Origin: a virus
Reading direction: 5' to 3' (one strand)
Length of the DNA: 27,238 bases
IMG/VR virus record: IMGVR_UViG_3300009159_005318
Location: 1-27,238 of that record
Below the pieces are notes generated by a model. The model was not told where the DNA came from. It ran no database searches and saw only the letters and a program-made list of their open reading frames with translations. Below, in pieces: positions 1 to 5,854 of the stretch (position 1 is the stretch's first letter; each line of letters opens with the position of its first letter). Position numbers and translations under genes: made by a program.

Positions 1-39
1 AACCCGGAGATGGGAGTTCGATCCTCTCAGGGCCGGCCA
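1..39 (+). tRNA. tRNA, 3' part only (isotype not determinable)
   Basis: The window opens inside a tRNA. A T-arm is visible: GGGAG (12-16), loop TTCGATC (17-23), CTCTC (24-28), with one G-U pair. It is followed by the seven-base 3' acceptor strand (29-35), a G discriminator (36) and an encoded CCA (37-39). Bases 3-7 (CCCGG) fit the 3' side of an anticodon stem. The anticodon and 5' half lie outside the window, so the amino acid cannot be named. tRNA genes with encoded CCA are common in large T4-like phages. Confidence 0.85.
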
Positions 40-42
40 AGC

Positions 43-57
43 ATAAATATCTATAAT
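43..57 (+). promoter_or_regulatory. possible T4-type late promoter box (ATAAATA)
   Basis: ATAAATA at 43-49 followed by TCTATA lies just after the tRNA and about 27 bp before the ATG at 76. A twelve-base stretch, TAAATATCTATA, recurs immediately before the ATG at 14640. T4 late promoters have a TATAAATA box with no -35 element. The link to late transcription is inference from similarity and position only. Confidence 0.3.
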
Positions 58-75
58 ACCTTTAAGGAGATCGAT

Positions 76-399
76 ATGTTTAAAACAAAAGTCACATGGG
101 AATATTCAATTGTTACTCAAGAACAAAAAGATGCAAATCTAGCATTTGAGCAAGCTCGGGCCAGCACCGAAGACAGCACAGTAGCAAGATCAAGTCACCA
201 TGCAGAATTACGGGAAAAATCTACAGAATTATCGGGAGAGACCGGAGACAATACAGCCGTTCTTGAAGTAGAAAAAGACGAGGCTGCTGATATAATTCGT
301 CACCACTGGACCAGGACCTGGCCCGATCTAGCTTCTGCACAGCAATGGATTACTGTTGTATTAGCAAAAGGTGCAAAGTCAGCTGTTATTGTTGAATAA
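76..399 (+). CDS. hypothetical protein, 107 aa
   Basis: I do not recognise this protein. The start at 76 is chosen because AAGGAGA (64-70) sits five bases upstream; a longer open frame reaches back to position 10 but runs into the tRNA. The product is hydrophilic. Its centre (about residues 15-75) is rich in Glu, Ser, Thr and Ala and is probably helical or disordered. A short C-terminal part (about 78-107) carries WTRTWPDLASAQQW and ends in a hydrophobic strand. There are no cysteines, signal peptide or membrane segment. The stop overlaps the next start by one base (TAATG), so translation is probably coupled to the 90-residue gene that follows. Confidence 0.75.
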   Translation: MFKTKVTWEYSIVTQEQKDANLAFEQARASTEDSTVARSSHHAELREKSTELSGETGDNTAVLEVEKDEAADIIRHHWTRTWPDLASAQQWITVVLAKGAKSAVIVE

Positions 400-671
400 T
401 GACTTCCGGTACCAAGTTCTATAAAATAAAACTAATAAACAGATTACTAGAACACACTCACCGAGTGCGGAGCCAATTACTAGATGAACTGACCACAAAC
501 GCAACTGATCCTGTGGTGTTCAAAAGAAGACTCAGAATGTTGCGCCAGGTCAACAGTTATGAAAGTCAACTTTTACAAAAAGTTGAAAACTTTGAAACCA
601 ATGACATGCAAGATTTAGTAAACTTTGATGTTGCTCCTTTTTTCAAAGATATAACCTGGCGTAGTTCATGA
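399..671 (+). CDS. hypothetical helical protein, 90 aa
   Basis: A small basic protein of unknown function. Residues about 8-66 contain regularly spaced Leu, Ile and Val among many Arg, Lys, Gln and Glu (for example KIKLINRLLEHTHRVRSQLL), which suggests a helical hairpin or coiled coil. The C-terminus is more mixed, with DVAPFFKDITW. The gene sits in a tightly coupled string: its ATG overlaps the preceding stop by one base and its own stop overlaps the PP-loop enzyme gene by four bases (ATGA). It could be a small partner of that enzyme, but this is inferred from position only. Confidence 0.75.
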   Translation: MTSGTKFYKIKLINRLLEHTHRVRSQLLDELTTNATDPVVFKRRLRMLRQVNSYESQLLQKVENFETNDMQDLVNFDVAPFFKDITWRSS

Positions 672-1786
672 GACCACTATTGTCTTTAATCAATCCTAAA
701 TATTTTTACAGAATACTAGATTGGCAACACAAACCTTATGAACTGGCAGGTAGCCTTGCCAAGGTCCAAGAGTTTGATCACTACAATAATCTAATTGATC
801 TAAACAGCATATTTTCAACTTTCCCAGCAGGCGATCCTGTAGATCGTACAGAAACTGTTACTGGACCTTTTGCGTTTGCAGTACAGCGGCCTTGGCAACC
901 CGCACAAGCAAAACAAGACTTTAGTGAAGTTATAGCACTACGAGTCAATTACTACCTCAACACAGGCAAGAAATTAAACCTGTGCTGGAGTGGCGGTATT
1001 GACTCAACCTGTTTGGTAGCAGGCTTTTTGCAACATACCGCACATCTAGATCAATTGCGCATATTGTATTCTCCATGGAGTGTGTACGAAAATCGCGAGT
1101 TCTTTGAATACTTAAAAACAAACTATCCTGCATTGGATATGCTAGATATCAGCGGTGATGTGTATTTAGAAACAGTGTTTGATGGCATCATGATCAACGG
1201 CCATGGTGGAGACGAGTTCACTGCTAGTCTTGACGAAAGCTTCTTTGATACCGTTGGATACCAAGGCTTACACCAGCCATGGCAAAGTTTAATAACCGAT
1301 CCAACTCTCCAAGAATTTTGCACAGAATACTTTGCACTTGCGCAACGTCCTATCGATACTGTGTTAGAAGCACGTTGGTGGTTTTATGCCGCTACCAAGA
1401 GCCAAATATTTGCCCCAAGAGATAGTGTGTTTGCAACCAATGCTACCACAAGTGCATTCTTTAACTGTCAAGAATTTGAAGATTATATGTGGCACAATAT
1501 AGACCAAGTTATAGACAACAACAACTATATATCTTACAAACAGTTTATGAAACAATACATATACCGTTTCTGGCCCAACGACAACTATCTCAAACTTGCT
1601 AGAAAAGTAAGCAGTCTACAGTTTGTATTGTACACACGGAAGAAGACAGAACTATTGGGACAGCAATGGATCGCCTATCTAAGTGACGGCACCGCTATAC
1701 GTACCCTTAATTTGCCTTTATTCAGCGAATGTGAATTTAAAAACACCTATGGAGACAGTCTTGAGTATCTATTCAAATATCTTTGA
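668..1786 (+). CDS. asparagine synthetase C-domain-like PP-loop ATPase
   Basis: This 372-residue protein has the ATP-pyrophosphatase P-loop SGGIDST (residues 108-114) and the GHGGDEF segment (178-184) that matches the G-x-GGDE element of asparagine synthetase synthase domains. In that family the domain adenylates a carboxylate and transfers an amino group to make an amide. The N-terminal glutaminase domain (catalytic Cys2) is missing. Residues 1-80 are instead a short unrelated lead-in, so the enzyme would need free ammonia, another amine donor or a partner subunit. Related stand-alone domains occur in glycan and natural-product clusters. Given the sugar-modifying genes at the right end of the window, amidation of a sugar acid or peptide is possible, but that is inference. 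The gene overlaps both neighbours. Confidence 0.85.
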   Translation: MRPLLSLINPKYFYRILDWQHKPYELAGSLAKVQEFDHYNNLIDLNSIFSTFPAGDPVDRTETVTGPFAFAVQRPWQPAQAKQDFSEVIALRVNYYLNTGKKLNLCWSGGIDSTCLVAGFLQHTAHLDQLRILYSPWSVYENREFFEYLKTNYPALDMLDISGDVYLETVFDGIMINGHGGDEFTASLDESFFDTVGYQGLHQPWQSLITDPTLQEFCTEYFALAQRPIDTVLEARWWFYAATKSQIFAPRDSVFATNATTSAFFNCQEFEDYMWHNIDQVIDNNNYISYKQFMKQYIYRFWPNDNYLKLARKVSSLQFVLYTRKKTELLGQQWIAYLSDGTAIRTLNLPLFSECEFKNTYGDSLEYLFKYL

Positions 1787-2246
1787 CGGCAAAACTGCTT
1801 ATTTTAAAACAGCCGTGTTAGAAATAGAATTTTCGGCCACAAGCCAAGATCCTGCCGCACAGGTACATATTGTTATTGATAACCAAGTAATGCTGACAAA
1901 GAAATTTTCAACAGACGTCACCAAGTTTGAATATGATATTCCAGAACCCAAGACTGTGTATGGCAATGACATTTTATCGGAGACAGACATCACCGAGCAC
2001 GAGCTCCGTATTGAGGTCAGTGGACGACCAACCGGTGCTCAGTTACGCATACACAGCATCCGTATTGAAGGCCTGTGCATGCGCCTTACCATGGAAGATT
2101 CAGGCACTTGCGAACTCGACGGTGAGTCTGCTGTGCCATCTGAGTACATGGGCCAAGTGGGCTACCAAAGCCTACGGTTCACCACACCGATTTATCCTTG
2201 GCTCTTGGCCAACGAGCGCAAAGACACATACTATTATCCTCATTAA
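1761..2246 (+). CDS. hypothetical beta-rich protein, about 161 aa
   Basis: The product has alternating polar and hydrophobic strands throughout (for example AVLEIEFSATSQ, QVHIVIDNQVML, ELRIEVSGRPTGAQLRIHSI), suggesting a beta-sandwich such as a carbohydrate-binding module. No catalytic motif is visible. The C-terminus (about 120-161) is aromatic and ends in DTYYYPH. The start is uncertain: a TTG at 1761 has GGAG six bases upstream (1751-1754), whereas an in-frame ATG at 1749 has no visible ribosome site; either way the gene overlaps the PP-loop enzyme. A glycan-binding role fits the enzymatic neighbourhood but is not demonstrated. Confidence 0.7.
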   Translation: MSIYSNIFDGKTAYFKTAVLEIEFSATSQDPAAQVHIVIDNQVMLTKKFSTDVTKFEYDIPEPKTVYGNDILSETDITEHELRIEVSGRPTGAQLRIHSIRIEGLCMRLTMEDSGTCELDGESAVPSEYMGQVGYQSLRFTTPIYPWLLANERKDTYYYPH

Positions 2247-2267
2247 AAAATACAATGGCAAAATGCC

Positions 2268-2297
2268 TTGACATAGCCACCTCCTATACTATATAAT
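2268..2297 (+). promoter_or_regulatory. sigma70-type promoter of the ahpC operon
   Basis: TTGACA (2268-2273) and TATAAT (2292-2297) are perfect consensus boxes separated by 18 bp. Transcription should start near 2304. The leader to the ATG at 2344 can fold a small hairpin (CAGT 2305-2308 with ACTG 2315-2318) and carries AAGGAG at 2333-2338. It lacks the TG extension and 17-bp spacer shared by the other promoters in the window. Confidence 0.75.
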
Positions 2298-2343
2298 AGT
2301 GAATCAGTACAAACACTGAGTTTCATTTAATCAAGGAGAAAAT

Positions 2344-2895
2344 ATGAAAACCGTAGGCGATAAGTTAGAAGCATTTGCCGTGACAGGCGTGAACCCAGGC
2401 AAAGACGATTTCTTTACCATCACAGATAAAAGTTTTGAAGGCAAGTGGAAAGTAATTGTTTACTATCCAAAAGATTTCACATTCGTTTGCCCCACAGAGA
2501 TTGTGGCATACGACAAGTTGTTCCAGGACTTTGCTGACCGTGACGCAGTCCTGCTCACAGGTTCAACAGACAACGAGTTTTGCAAACTGGCATGGCAACG
2601 CAGCCACGAAGACTTGAGCAAGATTCAGCACATTCAGTTTGCTGACACACAACGTTGGAATCCAGATACAGGTGACAATTTGAGTTTGATCGAACAGCTG
2701 GGTGTGTTTTATGCTCCAGCAGGTGCGGCATTACGTGCCACATTTATTGTTGATCCAAGCAATGAAATCCAACACGTTACTGTGAACAACTTGAACGTGG
2801 GTCGTAGCCCAGAAGAAACTCTGCGTGTACTTGACGCATTGCAAACTGGCGAACTCTGTGCATGTAACCGCACAGTTGGCGGCGAGACTCTGTAA
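2344..2895 (+). CDS. ahpC: AhpC-type 2-Cys peroxiredoxin
   Basis: A thiol peroxidase of the AhpC/Prx1 family that reduces hydrogen peroxide, alkyl hydroperoxides and peroxynitrite. The 183-residue length is normal for the family. The peroxidatic cysteine is C49 in FTFVCPTE, with T46 and the conserved R131 (AALRATF) completing the active site. The resolving cysteine lies in GELCACNR (C172/C174). The double-cysteine CAC ending is the form I associate with AhpC proteins that pair with AhpD (as in mycobacteria) rather than with AhpF. An AhpD gene follows two cistrons downstream, supporting that pairing. The gene has its own strong promoter and AAGGAG site, and its stop overlaps the next ATG by one base. 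It may protect the infected cell or the replication machinery from oxidative damage; that role is inference. Confidence 0.95.
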   Translation: MKTVGDKLEAFAVTGVNPGKDDFFTITDKSFEGKWKVIVYYPKDFTFVCPTEIVAYDKLFQDFADRDAVLLTGSTDNEFCKLAWQRSHEDLSKIQHIQFADTQRWNPDTGDNLSLIEQLGVFYAPAGAALRATFIVDPSNEIQHVTVNNLNVGRSPEETLRVLDALQTGELCACNRTVGGETL

Positions 2896-3305
2896 TGTTA
2901 GAATGTTTGATCTTGGGCGATAGCCTAGCAGTAGGAATAGGACAAGTTCGTAAAGAATGCGTTACCTACGCTAAATCAGGTATCAATAGTCATGACTATG
3001 TTAATCGGCATGTACTACGCACCGGCGGTAATAATCAAGCCAAAAGTATTATTATTAGTCTGGGGTCAAACGATCTCAAAAACATTAATACGTTTGAAGA
3101 ACTTGATACGCTTAGACAGCTGGTCAGCGCAGATCGAGTTTATTGGATTTTACCAAACATCAAAGAAACCAAGCGACGGGCGGTATGGGACGTGGCAAAC
3201 AAATACAAAGATTGGGTAATTGATGCCAGGGGATCTGAACGCAGTCCTGACACGGTACACCCTACCTACAAAGGTTATAAGGATATTTCGGAGAAAACAA
3301 AATGA
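2895..3305 (+). CDS. small SGNH/GDSL-type hydrolase
   Basis: This 136-residue protein has the SGNH-hydrolase blocks in order: GDS (residues 8-10, nucleophile Ser10), SLGSNDL with the block-III Asn (N59, D60), and DTVHP with the catalytic Asp/His pair (D119, H122). Block II Gly may be G29. Family members are esterases, lipases or carbohydrate O-acetylesterases. At about 136 residues it is shorter than usual (around 180-220), so it is a minimal version. It has no signal peptide, so it acts in the cytoplasm unless exported by lysis. It lies between ahpC and ahpD and is coupled to both by overlapping stop/start codons. A possible role is hydrolysis of oxidised lipids or an acyl ester, but nothing in the sequence fixes the substrate. 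Confidence 0.8.
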   Translation: MLECLILGDSLAVGIGQVRKECVTYAKSGINSHDYVNRHVLRTGGNNQAKSIIISLGSNDLKNINTFEELDTLRQLVSADRVYWILPNIKETKRRAVWDVANKYKDWVIDARGSERSPDTVHPTYKGYKDISEKTK

Positions 3306-3817
3306 CACAATGGGTAGATCAACTCAAAGAAGGACTTCCTGAGTATGCCAAGGATACCAAGTTAAACTTGGACGCTGTGATTAAACGCAGTACATTGGCG
3401 CCCGAGGAAGCAGAAGCAATTGCATTGGCAGCGGCTTTTGCAACAGGCAATGGCAAATTGATTACTTTTATTAGTAGCAGTATCACTGATATCAAAGAGC
3501 GTGACGCCGCACTCACCGCTGGCTCGATCATGGCACAAAACAACATCTGGTATCCTTATGTTGAAATGGCCGATGATCCTGCGCTAAAAGGATTGCCAGC
3601 ACAGTTACGCATGAACGCTATTGCTAGTCATGGTGGAACAACCAAAGCTCGTTTTGAAGCATACAGCCTGGCCGCTAGCATTGTGGGCAAGTGCCATTTC
3701 TGTGTCAAAGCTCATTATGAAACACTCAAACAAGAGGGTTACACAGTAGAACAACTTCGTGACATTGGGCGAATTGCTTCGGTAATGAACTCGGTTGCAA
3801 AAGTCCTAAACAGTTGA
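3302..3817 (+). CDS. ahpD: AhpD-like alkylhydroperoxidase / AhpC reductase
   Basis: A helical protein of the AhpD / carboxymuconolactone decarboxylase fold, 171 residues (mycobacterial AhpD is about 177). It carries the redox motif CHFC (C131, C134) with H138 four residues on, and E119 upstream (ARFEA); these match the Glu-Cys-x-x-Cys-His proton-relay set of AhpD. AhpD recycles AhpC using electrons from lipoylated host dehydrogenase subunits, so this phage pair would tap host lipoamide. The ATG has GGAG (3291-3294) seven bases upstream and overlaps the hydrolase stop (ATGA). The TGA stop lies inside the -35 hexamer of the next promoter. Confidence 0.9.
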   Translation: MTQWVDQLKEGLPEYAKDTKLNLDAVIKRSTLAPEEAEAIALAAAFATGNGKLITFISSSITDIKERDAALTAGSIMAQNNIWYPYVEMADDPALKGLPAQLRMNAIASHGGTTKARFEAYSLAASIVGKCHFCVKAHYETLKQEGYTVEQLRDIGRIASVMNSVAKVLNS

Positions 3818-3842
3818 CTCGGAGGACGAAACCTGTTATACT
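3814..3842 (+). promoter_or_regulatory. extended -10 promoter overlapping the ahpD stop
   Basis: TTGACT (3814-3819), 17 bp, then TATACT (3837-3842) preceded by TGT, giving an extended -10. The TGA stop of ahpD (3815-3817) is part of the -35. Predicted start is near 3849. The -10 lies in the loop between the arms of the 3823-3854 inverted repeat, so access could be regulated. Confidence 0.75.
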
Positions 3843-3854
3843 AAGTTTCGTCCT
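3823..3854. repeat. perfect 10-bp inverted repeat bracketing a -10 box
   Basis: AGGACGAAAC (3823-3832) and its exact reverse complement GTTTCGTCCT (3845-3854) flank 12 bases that contain the TATACT -10 element. One arm lies in the promoter spacer and the other at the predicted start site. No run of T follows, so it is a poor intrinsic terminator for ahpD. A repressor operator or a hairpin with dual use is more likely. Confidence 0.7.
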
Positions 3855-3855
3855 A

Positions 3856-3863
3856 CTTAAATA
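3856..3863 (+). promoter_or_regulatory. possible late-promoter box CTTAAATA
   Basis: CTTAAATA ends six bases before the ATG at 3869. If it acts like a T4 late box, the transcript would begin at or next to the start codon. It follows the extended -10 promoter, so the gene might have both an early and a late start. This is inferred from motif similarity only. Confidence 0.25.
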
Positions 3864-3868
3864 ACTGT

Positions 3869-4168
3869 ATGAGCAACGATCTAGCCAAATTTATAAACTC
3901 AAAGCGCCGCCACAAAACAGATGTGGCCATATCAAGACAAGTCAAAATTGCCAAGGCACACGGTAGTACGTTGACTGTTAAGCAACCCCATCGACTTGCA
4001 AAACGTCATGCTATGGATTGTGGAAACCCACAATGTTACCTGTGTGGAAATCCACGTAAGACACACAAAGACAAACTTACAGCACAAGAAAAGCGATTGT
4101 TTCAAAACGTAGAAGTAATTCGCGACACACATTCAAATGGTTTAACAACAAAGGAAGATAATGAATAG
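3869..4168 (+). CDS. small basic CxxC protein (conserved phage type)
   Basis: A 99-residue, strongly basic protein. Its centre is RHAMDCGNPQCYLCGNPRKT (residues 46-65), with cysteines spaced C-x4-C-x2-C (C51, C56, C59) plus H47, a likely zinc-binding or redox knuckle. I recall similar H-x-x-D-C-G-x-x-x-C-x-x-C-x-N-P-R-K proteins as conserved hypotheticals in T4-like and alphaproteobacterial phages. The N-terminal 45 residues are Lys/Arg/His-rich and could bind nucleic acid. No ribosome site precedes the ATG. The gene is first in the operon behind the inverted-repeat promoter and overlaps the omega-like gene by eight bases, which makes a transcription-related role attractive but unproven. Confidence 0.8.
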   Translation: MSNDLAKFINSKRRHKTDVAISRQVKIAKAHGSTLTVKQPHRLAKRHAMDCGNPQCYLCGNPRKTHKDKLTAQEKRLFQNVEVIRDTHSNGLTTKEDNE

Positions 4169-4451
4169 CATACAAAATAAACAAGACGCACTTGCATACG
4201 AAGCGACCCTAGGACTTTCAAACGAGGCCGCAGTGGCCGCTGTAGGCAACCGTTATGATTTGGTGCTAATCGGTTCTCGGCGTGCTAGGGAATTAGGGCG
4301 TGGCGACCAGCCAAAAGTTGATGGTCCCAAGCATGGTGCAGTAATAACGGCTCTCAAAGAAATTGAGCTTGGACTTGTTGGTCGAGATTATTTGTACAAG
4401 AAGTTGGACATCGAACCAAGACGTCGTTACAAGGACCATGGCAGCTTCTGA
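4161..4451 (+). CDS. rpoZ: RNA polymerase omega subunit homologue
   Basis: The 96-residue product matches the omega (RpoZ) family along most of its length. It has the hallmark GNRYDLVLIGSRRARELGRG (residues 29-48, equivalent to NRF-x-LV-x-x-A-x-RARQ), then a short linker and VITALKEIELGLV (61-73, equivalent to T-x-x-AL-x-EI-x-x-G). In bacteria omega wraps the C-terminal tail of beta-prime, helps assemble core polymerase and affects sigma choice and ppGpp response. A phage copy could replace host omega and retune host polymerase. Residues 1-20 differ from the usual MARVTVQDC-type start. AAGGAAG lies upstream of the ATG, and the gene overlaps both neighbours. The symbol is by homology; function in a phage is inference. 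Confidence 0.85.
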   Translation: MNSIQNKQDALAYEATLGLSNEAAVAAVGNRYDLVLIGSRRARELGRGDQPKVDGPKHGAVITALKEIELGLVGRDYLYKKLDIEPRRRYKDHGSF

Positions 4452-4923
4452 TCAGCCAAACTCGGCCAAGGGTCGAGACAGTTTTGATGTTGAAACTGGC
4501 AACACCTTAGTACATTTTTTTAACCGTAACGTAACGCCTTACGCTACCAGCACCCAAGGTCCTAAATTTGATCTAGTCCCTGTTGAGAAACAAAAGGACT
4601 TGATGATCAATCATGCCAGGATGTATGCCCAGCAAGAGTATGATCGCATTATGGAACTAGTCACAGTATTAGAAAAACAAGCACAAGATATTCGGCGTAG
4701 ACTTGATGTTACTGATGCTGTATATGCCGCAGAATATAATTTTCAAATTGTCATGGGCAATTGCTACTGGTTGGTATGGCACAAACGACATGAAAAAAAT
4801 CTACTGGTACTCACCGGACCTGCAGATTGGAACACCGGGGTGCCAGATGACTACGAGTACATAATGCAAGTCAAGTACATGGGTGATCACACCTGGCAAG
4901 AAATAATAGTTTCTACTGATTGA
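4438..4923 (+). CDS. DUF2452-like protein, 161 aa
   Basis: Start set at 4438, where AAGGA (4431-4435) lies two to three bases upstream and the ATG falls inside the end of the omega gene. An N-terminal segment (about 15-45) reads TPYATSTQGPKFDLVP. A helical middle (about 46-95) follows, then a strand-rich end containing NFQIVMGNCYWLV, LLVLTGPADWN and GDHTWQEI. This order resembles DUF2452, whose members share TPYAT-x-x-GAP near the N-terminus and a Y-x-L ... FLSLI-P-x-EW ending; I make this link from memory. The molecular role is unknown. It is co-transcribed with the CxxC and omega-like genes, and its TGA stop lies in the next promoter's -35. Confidence 0.75.
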   Translation: MAASDQPNSAKGRDSFDVETGNTLVHFFNRNVTPYATSTQGPKFDLVPVEKQKDLMINHARMYAQQEYDRIMELVTVLEKQAQDIRRRLDVTDAVYAAEYNFQIVMGNCYWLVWHKRHEKNLLVLTGPADWNTGVPDDYEYIMQVKYMGDHTWQEIIVSTD

Positions 4924-4948
4924 CTAAAATCTCCTGTTGTGCTATAAT
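4920..4948 (+). promoter_or_regulatory. extended -10 promoter of the heptose operon
   Basis: TTGACT (4920-4925), 17 bp, TATAAT (4943-4948) with TGC directly before it. The previous gene's TGA (4921-4923) is embedded in the -35. The start should fall near 4955, giving a leader of about 16 bases with GGAG at 4961-4964 before the ATG at 4971. It should drive 4971-7963, since no terminator or other promoter is seen in between. Confidence 0.85.
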
Positions 4949-4970
4949 TGAGTATTAAATGGAGAACACA

Positions 4971-5462
4971 ATGCCCTGGATTGAAAACATACCTTTAGAA
5001 AATGTAGCAACGGGCCGGCATCACGATTGCGGTGCCAACAGTATGCTGATCCAGATTTCAGACCATGACATGGCGTTTCCTACCCCCAGGCATGACTTTA
5101 AAGAAGTACACAAATTTACTTTCTTGGATGTTGAAGAGGATGGCATGACCAATACCGGTGGTGGTCGTTCCATCGACCTTAGTGAGTTTGCTATAACAGA
5201 TGAACAGGCCGCACAGCTGGTACGGTTGTTGCAACATGCACAAGAAAATCGTATGAATGTTGTTGTACATTGTCATGCTGGTATCTGTCGCAGTGGAGCA
5301 GTAGCAGAAGTTGGAGTCATGATGGGATTTGCAGACTGCGAGCGGTTTCGTATTCCTAACTTATTAGTCAAGCACAAAATGATGCGAGCACTGGGGTGGA
5401 CCTACGATGCAGACGAAAAGCCAGACGATGCGGCCTGGCGTAGAATGAACTTAGAGTCTTAA
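4971..5462 (+). CDS. dual-specificity/tyrosine-type phosphatase
   Basis: The product has the cysteine phosphatase P-loop HCHAGICRS (residues 100-108; nucleophile C101, R107), matching HC-x5-R[S/T] of protein tyrosine and dual-specificity phosphatases. A possible general-acid loop is DVEEDG around residues 53-58. At 163 residues it is the size of a minimal DSP. An in-frame ATG at 4959 exists, but the GGAG at 4961-4964 is correctly placed only for 4971. It leads the ADP-heptose operon. It could act on host phosphoproteins, on a phospho-sugar or on RNA 5' ends. The last is possible because DSP folds include RNA phosphatases. The substrate is not visible. Stop and next start overlap by one base (TAATG). 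Confidence 0.85.
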   Translation: MPWIENIPLENVATGRHHDCGANSMLIQISDHDMAFPTPRHDFKEVHKFTFLDVEEDGMTNTGGGRSIDLSEFAITDEQAAQLVRLLQHAQENRMNVVVHCHAGICRSGAVAEVGVMMGFADCERFRIPNLLVKHKMMRALGWTYDADEKPDDAAWRRMNLES

Positions 5463-5854
5463 TGAAACAAATCATAGTCAATGGCACATTTGATATCGTC
5501 CACTCTGGACATCTGGCATTGTTGAATTATGCTCGAAGTCTGGGCGATTATCTTATAGTTGCTATTGACTCTGATCAAAGAGTAAAAGAATTAAAAGGTG
5601 CCGATCGTCCTGTAAATACACAAGCGGAACGGCAAGAACTTTTGAGTAATTTACGCTCAGTGAATGAGGTTAGAATATTTGATTCTGATCAAGAACTTGT
5701 GAACATTATTGCAGAATGTGCTGTAATGGTCAAAGGATCAGACTATCGGGATCGTCCTATTGTGGGGTCAGAAGTTTGTCCAAGCATTGTATTTTTTGAA
5801 AGAATAGATGGTTTCTCAACAACTGAAAAAATTCAACATATTGCTAATAGGTGA
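5462..5854 (+). CDS. hldC: heptose-1-phosphate nucleotidyltransferase (HldE C-domain type)
   Basis: A 130-residue cytidylyltransferase-fold enzyme. It has GTFDIVHSGHL (residues 8-18) containing the H-x-G-H nucleotide motif (H14-H17), ELKGADRP (43-50), VKGSDY (90-95) and STTEKI (119-124), the counterpart of the ISTT signature. In bacteria this domain (RfaE2/HldC, or the C-terminal half of HldE) transfers AMP from ATP to D-glycero-beta-D-manno-heptose 1-phosphate, making ADP-heptose. Length agrees with the single domain. The kinase domain is encoded next to it as a separate gene in the order adenylyltransferase-kinase, the reverse of fused HldE. Glycerol-3-phosphate cytidylyltransferase is a possible alternative, but the kinase, HldD and phosphatase neighbours argue for heptose. 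Confidence 0.85.
   Translation: MKQIIVNGTFDIVHSGHLALLNYARSLGDYLIVAIDSDQRVKELKGADRPVNTQAERQELLSNLRSVNEVRIFDSDQELVNIIAECAVMVKGSDYRDRPIVGSEVCPSIVFFERIDGFSTTEKIQHIANR

Noticed and set aside
1-39. Assigning the tRNA isotype
   Set aside because: The anticodon is outside the window. A G discriminator and AGGGCCG acceptor strand are not enough to name it.
3823-3854. Calling this inverted repeat a Rho-independent terminator of ahpD
   Set aside because: The 12-base loop is large and no T tract follows; the -10 box in the loop makes a regulatory reading more likely.
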